Origin: Rhizophlyctis rosea
Lineage: Eukaryota > Chytridiomycota > Chytridiomycetes > Rhizophlyctidales > Rhizophlyctidaceae
DNA: 16,080 nucleotides
Direction: 5' to 3'
Assembly: GCA_027596075.1 (NCBI GenBank)
Contig: JADGJC010000569.1
Span: 707 to 16,786, forward strand
In this document: positions 8,601-16,080 of the stretch, piece by piece
Layout of the letters: each line of letters opens with the position of its first letter
Position numbering within the stretch: position 1 is the stretch's first letter
The notes under the pieces: model-generated
Database searches by the model: none
What the model was told of the DNA's origin: nothing
The model's input: the letters and a program-made list of their open reading frames with translations, nothing else
Translations under genes and position numbers: made by a program

Positions 8601-11019
8601 GTCGCTGCGGCTATCGCTACGGTGAATAGAGTTACCACCAATACGGACAATAAAGAGGATTACGAATGGGTTCGGTTGCATGTTGCGAATGTCGGGCAGG
8701 CTGATAATATGTATTTGGAGTTTAATCAGTGGACTTGTAAGAAGATTTCGGTGGCGGGAGTGGGGATTAAGTGGAGGCCGAGTTTGGTTATGTTTTATAG
8801 TGGGTGGTGTGATATTAATCAGAGGTGAGTTTTTGGGGGGGTTGGGAACTTGTTGGGTGTTGTTTGGGTTCAGGATATTGACAACGTTGGCAGACGTCGC
8901 ACCTGGGTTGATGGTGGTGTTCAACACGGTATGGACGAAACGATGGGTCTTATCAAGTTGGCTCCATTCTTGGGATGGGCGTACCAAAATGGTGTTCAAC
9001 AATCGTATGTGTTTGACGAAGTCGTTGTTACTCACTTGGATATCGGTAAGTTTTCCTCCCCACAATTTCCTGCAATGGGTTGTTACGATGCCCACTCTTT
9101 CTTTGTTCTCCCCCACTCTCCACTTTATTATCGCTCTTTTGATGCTAATGACAAAACACTTGTTTTCAAAAAAAGATCATTACATCCTCGTTTCATGGGT
9201 CTTGCAACTTCCTCTGATCCTTCAAGGCGCGATCTACGCCCAATGGATCAGGACTGGAGCAAACCTCCGCTGGAACAACTACGTTGACTCCACATGGAGA
9301 AACGGCATTGGATTGCCTGCTTTCAATGGTGGCGAGCCGACACAGGTATGCCATTTGCAAGTCTTTGACTGTGATGGATGATGCGTTCGCGTTGCTCATT
9401 TTCCTGTTTAGAACCCGTACACCGCCGCTTACAATTGGTTGATGAGCAGTGGGACGAGCGTGGAAACCATCGTCAAGATTTTGAGTCCTCCTAGGGGTAA
9501 CTGGGACAAGGCTGGAACGGATACGTGGGCCCAAGTTCTTAGCAAGAATGGTGTTACCGCGCCAACAGGTCAATGTAAGTTCACCTTTGAATGTTGTTGA
9601 GTGGGAACATTACAGCCTCTGGCATGGATTTCCGCGCTTCGGTATATGTGCACCAAGGGCTCTCTTCTAATCGTAGTAATAATGAACAGGGTGGACCGGC
9701 CTTCGAGCACGGGTAAACCCCCAACGCGTCACAGGCAACGCCTACAACACCGACGCCGGATGGGACCAATCCGGCTACGACAGCACCGGACAAAAGTTCA
9801 ACGGAGACAGGATCTCCGGTGAACACATTACATTCGCACGTCGCGCCGCGCAGTTGACGTCTGTTTCGGCGTTCCAAGGTCATGGAACGGCCATTGCTTC
9901 GTACGGTGGTATCTCGGCTGCGACCTCCATTTTGTGGCCTCAGCAGATTTCGCTGTCGACCATGGCGCAACGGTGCTCGTTTGGTGGGCTTTACCCTGTT
10001 GGGACGACGCAGTGGGGGTCGTATGTTAAGAGAGATTGGGCGGATGAGGATGAGTGTGAGAGTGTTAATGGGACTGTTACGTGCAACATTGTGAATCACC
10101 CTTCGCATTTGTATCGTCGTGCTTCGGATACTGGGTATAACCCGCAAAAGAATCGTAAGTTTCCTCCCCGCCTCTTCACATTCAGTCCCCTTAGACATTT
10201 AGTGAAGGCTGACGTCATGTTCTATCATTACCTGCCGTACAGATCTCAGTATCGTGACAAAGACTACAGTCAATAACGCCAGGATCGTCTTGACCGGTGA
10301 CGCTGTCTCCCGCAGTATGTCTCTCATGGCTCAAAACAACGCCGGTCACTTGAACACCGATCTTCTTAAGATTCCCCATCACGGAAGTAGTACTACTGGT
10401 GACAGGTCCAACCTCAACGGTCTTCAAGGTAAGACAGATCCCTCCAACTGATTGTTCGCGTAGTCCTTGCATCCATTTTTGGCGTTTGTCTGACATTCTC
10501 ATCCCTTCATTTGCGTTCACAGCGGATGTGGTTGTTATCACCGGGCGATACGAGTCCAAGGGCGTGGTCGGAACGAATAAGGAGCCGTCCCCGCCTTACA
10601 GTGCGAAATACCTGATTTGGATTATTCAAGAACATTACCGTCAGCGCCCAGGCAACAAGTTGACTATTTACGTTACCGGTAGGCATATTTTGCGTTCGGA
10701 AGGAGAGTTCCCACTTTTGACCTGAGTTGACTCAATCATCCAATCTCCCGCAGATTGGCCCGCCGACTGGGCCCTCACCACTCTTCGCGCGTTGAGGGAC
10801 AAAGTGGGTGTGCGCCCTAACGACTGCAACTACGTCATCCGCCAAACCTGGGGAGGATACTTTGGGTTCTTCTCATTCAACACCCGGACGAACCAAAGTC
10901 CTGATGATCCTGCCATTTCGGAAACGGTTATTGGGTCGTGGCCTGTCAATTTGGGCCGGTTGCCGGCTCAGGGCAGCTGCGATTTGTCGTGGGATAGCAC
11001 TAGTGATGGGTCGTATTAG
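5618..11019 (+). CDS. Secreted or membrane-anchored EF-hand / PAN-like / ComEC-type metallo-beta-lactamase protein, 14 exons
   Basis: Model: join(5618..5699, 5771..7156, 7290..7405, 7473..7710, 7779..8054, 8124..8339, 8422..8824, 8894..9045, 9176..9345, 9412..9574, 9690..10154, 10243..10428, 10523..10678, 10754..11019), totalling 4,275 bases and 1,424 residues without an internal stop. Residues 1-31 form a signal peptide (hydrophobic core LYAVIVFLLLSIFI, small residues SYAA at the probable cut). An EF-hand loop DTNKNNRLDKDE lies at 104-115. A long hydrophobic segment at about 387-425 may span the membrane. A Cys-rich stretch (464-528) leads into a PAN/apple-like Cys pattern (556-585). The C-terminal half carries ComEC-type metallo-beta-lactamase motifs: VGQAD 862-866, DGG 912-914, THLDIDH 952-958, LTGD 1239-1242, KIPHHGS 1265-1271. 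Known relatives are metal-dependent hydrolases, including the predicted nuclease part of ComEC; the substrate here is unknown. Two points are weaker: intron 4 has a GTAATG donor, and the 69-base intron at 8825 uses the second of two AGs because only that one keeps frame. Confidence 0.85.
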
Positions 11020-11353
11020 GTTGAGCGTTTTGTGGAAGGTGTAGATGGAGGTTGTGTACATGAGGAATTATATCATATTTAGAAGAGAACTTGTGTGTTC
11101 TCAAGCAATCAATATATATCAGATATCATGCTAGTCACATGATCGCAGAGTTGCTTGTAACCAATGGGTGGATGAGTGCACATCTCCCGACCCATCCCGT
11201 GCGATTGACAAGCATGTGATTGAGCGCTCTTGACGACAACCAAATCGACACGACATTGACGAGGCAAAAGCTTGATGTTTGCATCCCTCATCTCACCACT
11301 ACTCTTCACTTATTCCAGGCTCAATAGAGCAAGATACACCATCACGACACCCA
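11020..11353. other. Intergenic / 5' leader between tandem genes
   Basis: 334 bases. It contains an AT-rich patch (AATATATATCAGATATC near 11110) that could serve as 3' end signal of the upstream gene or promoter of the next. A pyrimidine-rich tract ending in a good 3' splice site (TTATTCCAG, to 11318) sits 36 bases before the ATG at 11354, which suggests a 5'-UTR intron; its donor is not clear. Confidence 0.4.
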
Positions 11354-12077
11354 ATGGCTGCATTGGCGTTCAACAAGGAAGACATTTACCTGATCCAAGA
11401 CCACGGGATTGTGCCCCCTCATGTGCAATTGCGCCTTGAATGTGATCATGAGCACTTGCGGAAGAATCGAAAAACCTCCCCCACATAAATCAGCCAGCAC
11501 TTGGGTGTCGCCCCCACTACTCTTAGAAGAAGATATCGATTGGTTCAGCCGTCCACGCTTCCCTCTCGGAGCTAAGGCACCACCGTCCGCCGTCGCCGGT
11601 CAACCCTCATTGCGGACTATCACACCCTCCACCCCGCCGTCGAAACAAGCCCCTTCCTCTGCACCAAAGAGCGACTATGGGTCCAAATTATGAGGCTTCA
11701 TTCGAAACCAAGTTGCTGAACTTGGAGAGGAGTGGTATTGATGAGGTTTTGGAGGGTGGAGTTGAGGTTGCGGGGATGGATTTTAGGTTGGGTGACGGGT
11801 TTGATGTTGGTGAAGATGTTGTTGGACGGGTGGCGGAGAATGCTGTTAGAAGTGTTGTGGAGTATTTGGATCATGTGAGTGGTTTTTTTGGCCCATTGGT
11901 TTTTTTAGGTGTCTGTGTTTTGTTGAGGTTTTTGTTTTTCTTGCGTTTGTCTCATTTCCGCTGACCCTGCAGGAACGTTTCAACGCACGTGACGAGGAGG
12001 CGTATCTCAATTTACGGGAACGGACGTTGGAGGAGCAGACGAGGAGTTCTCGTATTTGGGTCTTTGGAATGGGTTAG
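11354..12077 (+). CDS. Small uncharacterised protein gene, upstream part apparently frame-interrupted
   Basis: The reliable part is 11677..11874 joined to 11973..12077, an in-frame 100-residue product from ATG 11677. It has a GTGAGT donor, a CTGAC branch site and a CTGCAG acceptor (intron 11875-11972); a poly(A) signal AATAAA follows the stop by 16 bases. Its C-terminus is charged and helical-looking (DEEAYLNLRERTLEEQ). Upstream sequence also looks coding: from ATG 11354 (MAALAFNKEDIYLIQDHG...) in one frame to about 11485, then a second frame (LLLEEDIDWFSRPRFPLG..., Pro/Ser-rich) to 11690. The three pieces are in three successive frames, each shifted by +1. A 52-base intron 11442-11493 would mend the first change, but its donor GTGATC is poor; no good intron mends the second. 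It may be a frameshifted gene, sequence errors or unusual splicing. I do not recognise the family. Confidence 0.45.
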
Positions 12078-12446
12078 TGAAAGAGAGTTCAGAATAAACA
12101 CGCGTCCGGGCTGAACATTCCCCAGGGTAGTTGCACAGGACAATGGCGAGTTGTAACGTTATATAATACATTTTCCAGAGTAGCGATATACAATTGCCAA
12201 ACTCATGGGGAAGCATTGCGCAAAGAAAGCAACGCAAATTGATGCGCATTTGATAGCTTGAACTCCGAGGACGTAGCATTCGGATACACCCTGCACGCTC
12301 TCTACATCGACTATGCTCTGCAAGAGAACCGTACATCAGCTAGGTTGTCATTTTGCTCTCCCCATGACATCATCTGAAACATCCCAAAGCTATGATGGGG
12401 GTTGCATATAACAGTCAATATACAAGAACACATTAAATCAAATCTA
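12078..12446. other. Convergent intergenic region
   Basis: 369 bases between the stops of a plus-strand and a minus-strand gene. It contains the AATAAA at 12093 and otherwise no feature I can support. Confidence 0.5.
12093..12098 (+). terminator. Poly(A) signal AATAAA
   Basis: Canonical hexamer 16 bases after the TAG at 12075-12077. It is the clearest polyadenylation signal in the window and supports a real transcript ending here. Confidence 0.55.
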
Positions 12447-12874
12447 CTATTTGGAGATGAGCAATTGTATCTCGGCATGCCCGTCGGCTTTAACCGCTTT
12501 AGCACCACGTTGCGCCAAAAGCGTCTGCTCCACCCGCCCTCTGGCTGCTGCCTTCATCGCAACAAGTGATATGTGCTGCTTGCCACATTCTGAGCAGTTA
12601 CTTTTCTTGAGCAAGATACTCCCAGTGTTCGGATGGCTGAAAGAAAATGTCATAGAAACAGAGACAACATCCAAATTCCGTCGATCCCATTCCCATCATC
12701 TATGATAAAATACTCATCTGGAGTTGCGCCATCTCCCACATTCGAGTGTAGGTTCGTCACAATCATCCGAATGACCGATGCTGGACTGAGCGCGTTCCTG
12801 AGCCACCAAGTGAATGCGGTCACATTCATCCCAAAGGCATCCACAAGTAAACAAGCTGCCCAACGGTCAACCAT
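12447..12874 (-). CDS. Hypothetical small protein, two exons
   Basis: Model complement(join(12447..12636, 12714..12874)): 116 residues plus TAG. The intron 12637-12713 (77 bases) ends in a strong TTTTCTTTCAG acceptor, has an ATGAC branch-like site and starts GTATTT; splicing brings the two open frames into register exactly. The C-terminal exon encodes a CSECGK motif (one CxxC pair) followed by a basic, Ala-rich helical-looking segment (MKAAARGRVEQTLLAQRG). The N-terminal exon is more hydrophobic (VTAFTWWLRNAL). The start at 12874 is the first in-frame ATG after a stop; a later Met (12832) or an upstream exon are alternatives. No family is recognised, and a single CxxC pair is too little to claim zinc binding. 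Confidence 0.4.
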
Positions 12875-13063
12875 CAGCAGGCATGAACCTTATGCAGGTT
12901 GGGCAAATGAAATTGTCGCCAGTGGGGCAGCCACCACAGGTTGCCCAACGGGCGCCCTTTGCAGGTTGCCAATTGAGCAACTTCTGCCAAATTTGACCCA
13001 TACCCGCCCTTTGCCAATTCGCCTAATGAGACCCCTTCCACCATCCCCAAATTTGCCCAAATA
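12856..13063. repeat. Cluster of short direct and inverted repeats (TTGCCCAA / CAGGTTG)
   Basis: CAGGTTG recurs three times (near 12895, 12937, 12962), GCCCAACGG twice (near 12858, 12943), GCCCTTTGC twice (near 12954, 13007) and CCAAATTTG twice. GTTGGGCA near 12898 is the reverse complement of TGCCCAAC near 12942, so a hairpin is possible. No target-site duplication or ORF was found. Confidence 0.45.
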
Positions 13064-13617
13064 GCACGTTCTCACTCAATTGGTTAGCTACAATCGTAAG
13101 ATTTCAGGTGACAAGGTTAGGAAAACTGTCACGTGGGTGACAATATGACACGTCTCGATTGTAATGACATCACGAGACAATGGTCTCAGTGACCTTACTG
13201 AAGGACGCCAAGTTGCCGACCAGAAGTCACTAGTGAGATTGAAAATTTTGGGACCACTTTCATTCCCGACTCTATCGTTGAGCAAATTGACCATGATTGA
13301 GTCCATGGTGAAGGGGGTCTCATTGCGGTTCCTCTTTACAGTTTTTTATTACAGAAATCAATAAGAAACAGAAATCAAAATGGAGCTTCAAATGAAGGAG
13401 GAGAAGTTCCAATGGTTCCAGCCCAAAAAACTTCCAACCCCGCCCATAACATCCTTCACCGAAACCGTTCCCCGTGGCCTCACCAAAAATCAACAGAACA
13501 GAAACATTGCACGGCCACACTAGAACTCGCCGCTATTTGAAAAACAAAACAAACAACTTGCTACGGACAACCCCTCAAATAGAAATTCCCTAACCTCAGC
13601 GAGCGCCGCCGAACTAT
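12875..13617. other. Intergenic region
   Basis: 743 bases. The first 200 hold the short-repeat cluster. The rest contains a CACGTG palindrome near 13134, alternating GTGACA/TGACACG sequences, and a TTTTTTATT (AATAAA on the minus strand, near 13345) about 270 bases past the minus-strand stop at 13618. Several frames are open near 13380-13550 on both strands, with nothing to favour one. Confidence 0.45.
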
Positions 13618-14499
13618 CTAACAGGAAGTAGTGCAGGAGTAGTAACACCGCCCGTAACACTCCGTCTGAGTGTTAGTCCCGCACTGACCGGAGCACCTAG
13701 TGCGACAAACAGACGCAGATTGAGGAGTGCAAGGTGCCGACTTGCACGTCGGGGCCACATCAACACAATCCAGGGTGTTCGAGTTCCTGTAGCACGACGA
13801 GGCGGTCTGGATACCATACGGGCAGTAATCCGCAGGATAGGTTTTGCAGGTGCAGGATCCCAAATTCGCACCGCAGCTTGTAAGGCAACGTCCGTAGCAT
13901 TCGCCGGTAGTTTGGCCGCTGCATTGGTTGGAGCAGGAGGTACGGCAGGCGGATGGGGTGCTGGGGGGTACGACGACGACGGGGGCGGATTTGCATATGG
14001 GGGCCACATCAACGCAATCGAGGGTGTTGGGGTTCCTGTAGCAAGATGAGGCGGTTTGGATACCATAGGGGCAGTAGTTGGAGGGGTACGTGGTGCAAGT
14101 GCAGGAACCCAGATTGGCACCGCAGCTGGTAAGGCAACGGCCATAGCATTCGCCGGTAGTCTGGCCGCTGCATTGGTTGGAGCAGGAGGTGCGGCAGGCG
14201 GATGGGGTGCTGGGGGGTGTGACGACGACGGGGGCGGATTTGCAGACTGGGGCGACTTGGACGCATTGGGCGGATGAGTAGTTTATGTAGCAGTAAGAGG
14301 CGGTTTGGATGCCGTAGGGGCAGTAGTCGGAGGGGTAGGTTGTGCAGGTGCAGGTACCGATGCAGCTGGAGACACAGCGGCCGTAGCATTCGCCGGTGGT
14401 TTGGCCGCCGCATTGGGTTGAGCAGGTGCTTTGGCAGCCGGCGGCGACGATGGATATGGTTGTGAAGAGGAGGAGCAGGGTGGCAACTTTGCGCATCAT
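13618..14499 (-). CDS. Secreted Cys-rich tandem-repeat protein
   Basis: Single exon, 293 residues from ATG 14499. This start is preferred to the in-frame ATG at 14559 because it directly begins a signal peptide (MMRKVATLLLLFTTISIVAAG, cut near residue 21) and lies about 100 bases after a TATA box. The mature protein is repeats only: unit 1 (from residue 22, 80 residues), unit 2 (from 102, 83), unit 3 (from 185, 80) and a half unit (from 265 to the C-terminus). Full units have about 12 cysteines with QTTGECYGRC, TYPxxYCPYGIQTAS and CKSAP blocks; VVV/PPSTPS linkers join units 1-2 and 2-3. The all-disulphide pattern implies an extracellular role, perhaps wall, adhesion or carbohydrate binding, but I do not recognise the family. 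It has no membrane anchor. Confidence 0.8.
   Translation of the reverse strand: MMRKVATLLLLFTTISIVAAGCQSTCSTQCGGQTTGECYGRCVSSCIGTCTCTTYPSDYCPYGIQTASYCYINYSSAQCVQVAPVCKSAPVVVTPPSTPSACRTSCSNQCSGQTTGECYGRCLTSCGANLGSCTCTTYPSNYCPYGIQTASSCYRNPNTLDCVDVAPICKSAPVVVVPPSTPSACRTSCSNQCSGQTTGECYGRCLTSCGANLGSCTCKTYPADYCPYGIQTASSCYRNSNTLDCVDVAPTCKSAPCTPQSASVCRTRCSGQCGTNTQTECYGRCYYSCTTSC
13708..14436 (-). repeat. Tandem 240-249 bp coding repeat, three units
   Basis: Units on the minus strand: 14436-14197, 14196-13948 and 13947-13708, with a half unit continuing to the stop. Units 2 and 3 are near-identical at DNA level (for example TGGCCGCTGCATTGGTTGGA occurs at a 249-base offset), unit 1 is more diverged. 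This implies recent duplication or gene conversion inside the gene. Repeat length is a multiple of three, so copy changes keep the frame. Confidence 0.8.
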
Positions 14500-14597
14500 T
14501 GTTTTGGTATTTGGGGGCTGGGGAAATGGGGAGTGGGAAGGTGCAAGGGCGTGAGTCAAGGTAAATGTGAGGAAATGAGACGGGGATTAAGTTTGCG

Positions 14598-14605
14598 CTT
14601 TTATA
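14598..14605 (-). promoter_or_regulatory. TATA box (TATAAAAG)
   Basis: Reads TATAAAAG on the minus strand, about 100 bases upstream of the ATG at 14499. The C-rich, pyrimidine-rich leader between them is typical of a fungal 5' UTR. Confidence 0.55.
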
Positions 14606-15361
14606 GCAATTTTTCAGTTGGGAGCTTGAGGGAGATTCTTGGTGGACAGTCATTGGCTGTTCTGCTCATTCTGGCATTTGTAGGCAGAGGTCCTTCCCAC
14701 TTGTTTGATCATTACCCCACCCCCGTGGCTGGAATGGATTGGACATGCGGGCCGGATGTGGGGTAGGGGTAGAGTAAACTCTGCCATGCAAACAATTGGA
14801 TGAGTGACACCCACACCCAATTTGGTTTTGAGTGCGTATGTAAGTGTGCGTACATATGCAGCGTGGCAGTGCTCGTCGGACTTCCGTAGCATAGTTGCAT
14901 TGAGTGAGGGTTAATGAATTCCGCTTGTGGGGAGGAAGAGGGGTGCATTGGGGGGCATGGGGAGATGGAAGGCGTTTACTGTGTTCAGAAAGACCAGGGG
15001 GAGCACCCTTGGGGCTTGAGCGAGCCTTCTCCTTCCGTCCTGAGTCTCCTGCGGGACACATGGTTGGACTGTGTGTGCTGTGAAGTGTTAAAAGTCAAAG
15101 GTAAATCGCGTCTGGGTTCCGGTATCGGAGTCGGACTCGGAGGGGCCGGAGGGGGTTGGCGCTCAAGTCGCGTGGTGGGTTGGCTGGCCGAGCCACGAAA
15201 ATGAGGTCACAAGAGTTCCCAACCCTCCCCAAAAGCTGGCGGACTAAGCACAGCATATATCTACTAGGTATTTGGGGTTAAGTGGACTGAGTGGAAGGCA
15301 GATCGCCTGAGTGAGTCTGTTGAGTCTCTGTGCTGCTCAGTACCATTGGTGCTCATTCTTT
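14606..15361. other. Divergent intergenic region
   Basis: 756 bases between two TATA boxes facing outwards. Frames open on both strands at 14650-15200 are short, overlap each other and carry no domain or signal peptide. No RNA gene or repeat was seen. Confidence 0.45.
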
Positions 15362-15367
15362 TATAAA
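15362..15367 (+). promoter_or_regulatory. TATA box (TATAAA)
   Basis: TATAAA followed by a pyrimidine-rich leader (TGCTCTTCTCACACTCCTTC) and an ATG at 15476. The TATA-to-ATG spacing of about 110 bases matches that of the minus-strand gene at 14499. Confidence 0.45.
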
Positions 15368-15475
15368 GCCGTTTTGGGGTGGGTGTGAGCAGGTCGAAAT
15401 CCAATCTCATCTGTCCACGCTTTGCTCTTCTCACACTCCTTCATACCTCATACCCCAGTTTCCATAGTACAATAG

Positions 15476-15518
15476 ATGATTATTAGCGGCTGGACTTTAG
15501 CACTCATTCCAACTGATG
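15476..15518 (+). CDS. Possible first exon of a gene continuing to the right
   Basis: ATG 15476 opens 14 codons (MIISGWTLALIPTD) ending phase 1 at a GTGAGT donor (15519). The promoter placement and good donor favour a first exon. Against it, the acceptors I tried downstream (after 15600) give only a short frame that soon stops, and the peptide matches nothing known to me. It could equally be a 5'-UTR exon. Confidence 0.22.
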
Positions 15519-16080
15519 GTGAGTTAGAACGCTCCTGATATTCAGAGACCCTGTTGTCACAAACCTATTTCACAAGGGCCGGGGGCGGGGCCACATATCA
15601 CAACTGGAATCATTAGGGATCAGGCGCAACTGATGCGATTTTGACAATCTTGGCGCCACCCAGAAATCAAGCAATCACCGCCCCAGAACCATAGGTCCAC
15701 ACTTGGTTGAACCAGTTTGCGTTATCCACAAGGGCATAAAATTCGCCCGACTTGAGCAATCGGAAGATTCGACGATCCCCCCCCCCATCTGATGATTACT
15801 GATTCAGTAAAGTGGTGAAAAACACTCAAACTCTGTTTGGTTTGGATGTGTTTTACGCGGGAGCACCGTCATCTTCGCCATGATGTCGTCGGCCATGTTG
15901 AGGGAAATCATCATCCACCCACACCAAATTCTCATAAGATGGCCCGACGGGTCGTCTTGTTGAAATGTACATGTCATGCAGTGTAACTCAGTCTATGCAA
16001 AAGTCGCGGAGCAACTATACAATCCCTGTGGTGTCCTAACAGTCCATGCCAAGGGCCTCAAAGCGATCGTAGTTATGATA
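15519..16080. other. Unassigned sequence to the window end
   Basis: 562 bases with a GC-box-like GGGGGCGGGGCC near 15583 and a run of ten C at 15777-15786. No ORF, tRNA or repeat can be supported. If the exon at 15476 is real, this would be its first intron and beyond. Confidence 0.4.

Noticed and set aside
9616..9641. A 26-base microexon between two introns
   Set aside because: The preceding acceptor is usable, but the following exon would then be read in a frame that hits TAA near 9714; skipping it as part of one 115-base intron keeps the long frame.
12690..12874. Minus-strand peptide with NALSPASVIRMIV...IDDGNGID resembling the N-terminal ATPase motifs of MutL/MLH proteins
   Set aside because: The conserved Asp-Ala after Asn is missing, the downstream TSK and FGFRGEAL motifs are absent in any frame, and the DDGNGI part falls inside the intron predicted from the strong TTTTCTTTCAG acceptor.
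13380..13523. 47-codon plus-strand ORF, hydrophilic
   Set aside because: It lies in the likely 3' region of the minus-strand repeat gene, other frames there are equally open, and no promoter or homology supports it.
13708..14436. Regular repeats considered as a CRISPR-like array
   Set aside because: Units are 240-249 bases, coding, contiguous and without spacers; the genome is eukaryotic.

Overview
The window reads as nuclear DNA of an early-diverging fungus, most likely a chytrid. Genes contain short GT-AG introns (60-133 bases) with CTAAC/CTGAC/CTAAT-like branch sites. There are no bacterial operons or ribosome binding sites, and the coding capacity is dominated by secreted cysteine-rich, chitin- or glucan-binding style modules. 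The phylum is an inference from gene style; no rRNA or other marker gene is present.

Layout, left to right. (1) 1-2657 (+) is the 3' part of a secreted modular wall-binding protein: four hevein-like chitin-binding modules, four sushi/CCP-like modules and four near-identical modules resembling the fungal endo-beta-1,3-glucanase carbohydrate-binding domain, joined by Ser/Thr/Pro linkers. (2) 3187-4587 (-) is a single-exon F-box protein with a strongly acidic tract. (3) 5618-11019 (+) is the centrepiece, a gene I resolve into 14 exons that encodes 1,424 residues in one open frame. It has a signal peptide, an EF-hand, a hydrophobic membrane segment, a Cys-rich/PAN-like region and a C-terminal metallo-beta-lactamase domain of the ComEC type (VGQAD, DGG, THLDIDH, LTGD, HHGS). 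(4) 11354-12077 (+) is a small gene whose upstream part changes reading frame twice without convincing introns. (5) 12447-12874 (-) is a small predicted two-exon gene. (6) 13618-14499 (-) is a secreted protein made of three and a half 12-cysteine repeats, with a TATA box about 100 bases upstream. (7) 14606-16080 is mostly gene-free; a TATA box and a possible first exon near 15476 may belong to a gene that runs out of the window.

Three genes encode likely secreted, disulphide-rich products. Genes 1 and 13618-14499 look like wall or adhesion proteins. The large gene joins an extracellular-looking N-terminus to a hydrolase fold best known from bacterial DNA uptake, and is the strongest candidate here for something undescribed. 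No cooperation between neighbours can be shown: strands alternate and the genes are eukaryotic single units. A second window-wide signal is the alternation of amino-rich (A/C) and keto-rich (G/T) blocks on the plus strand, which crosses exons, introns and spacers alike.
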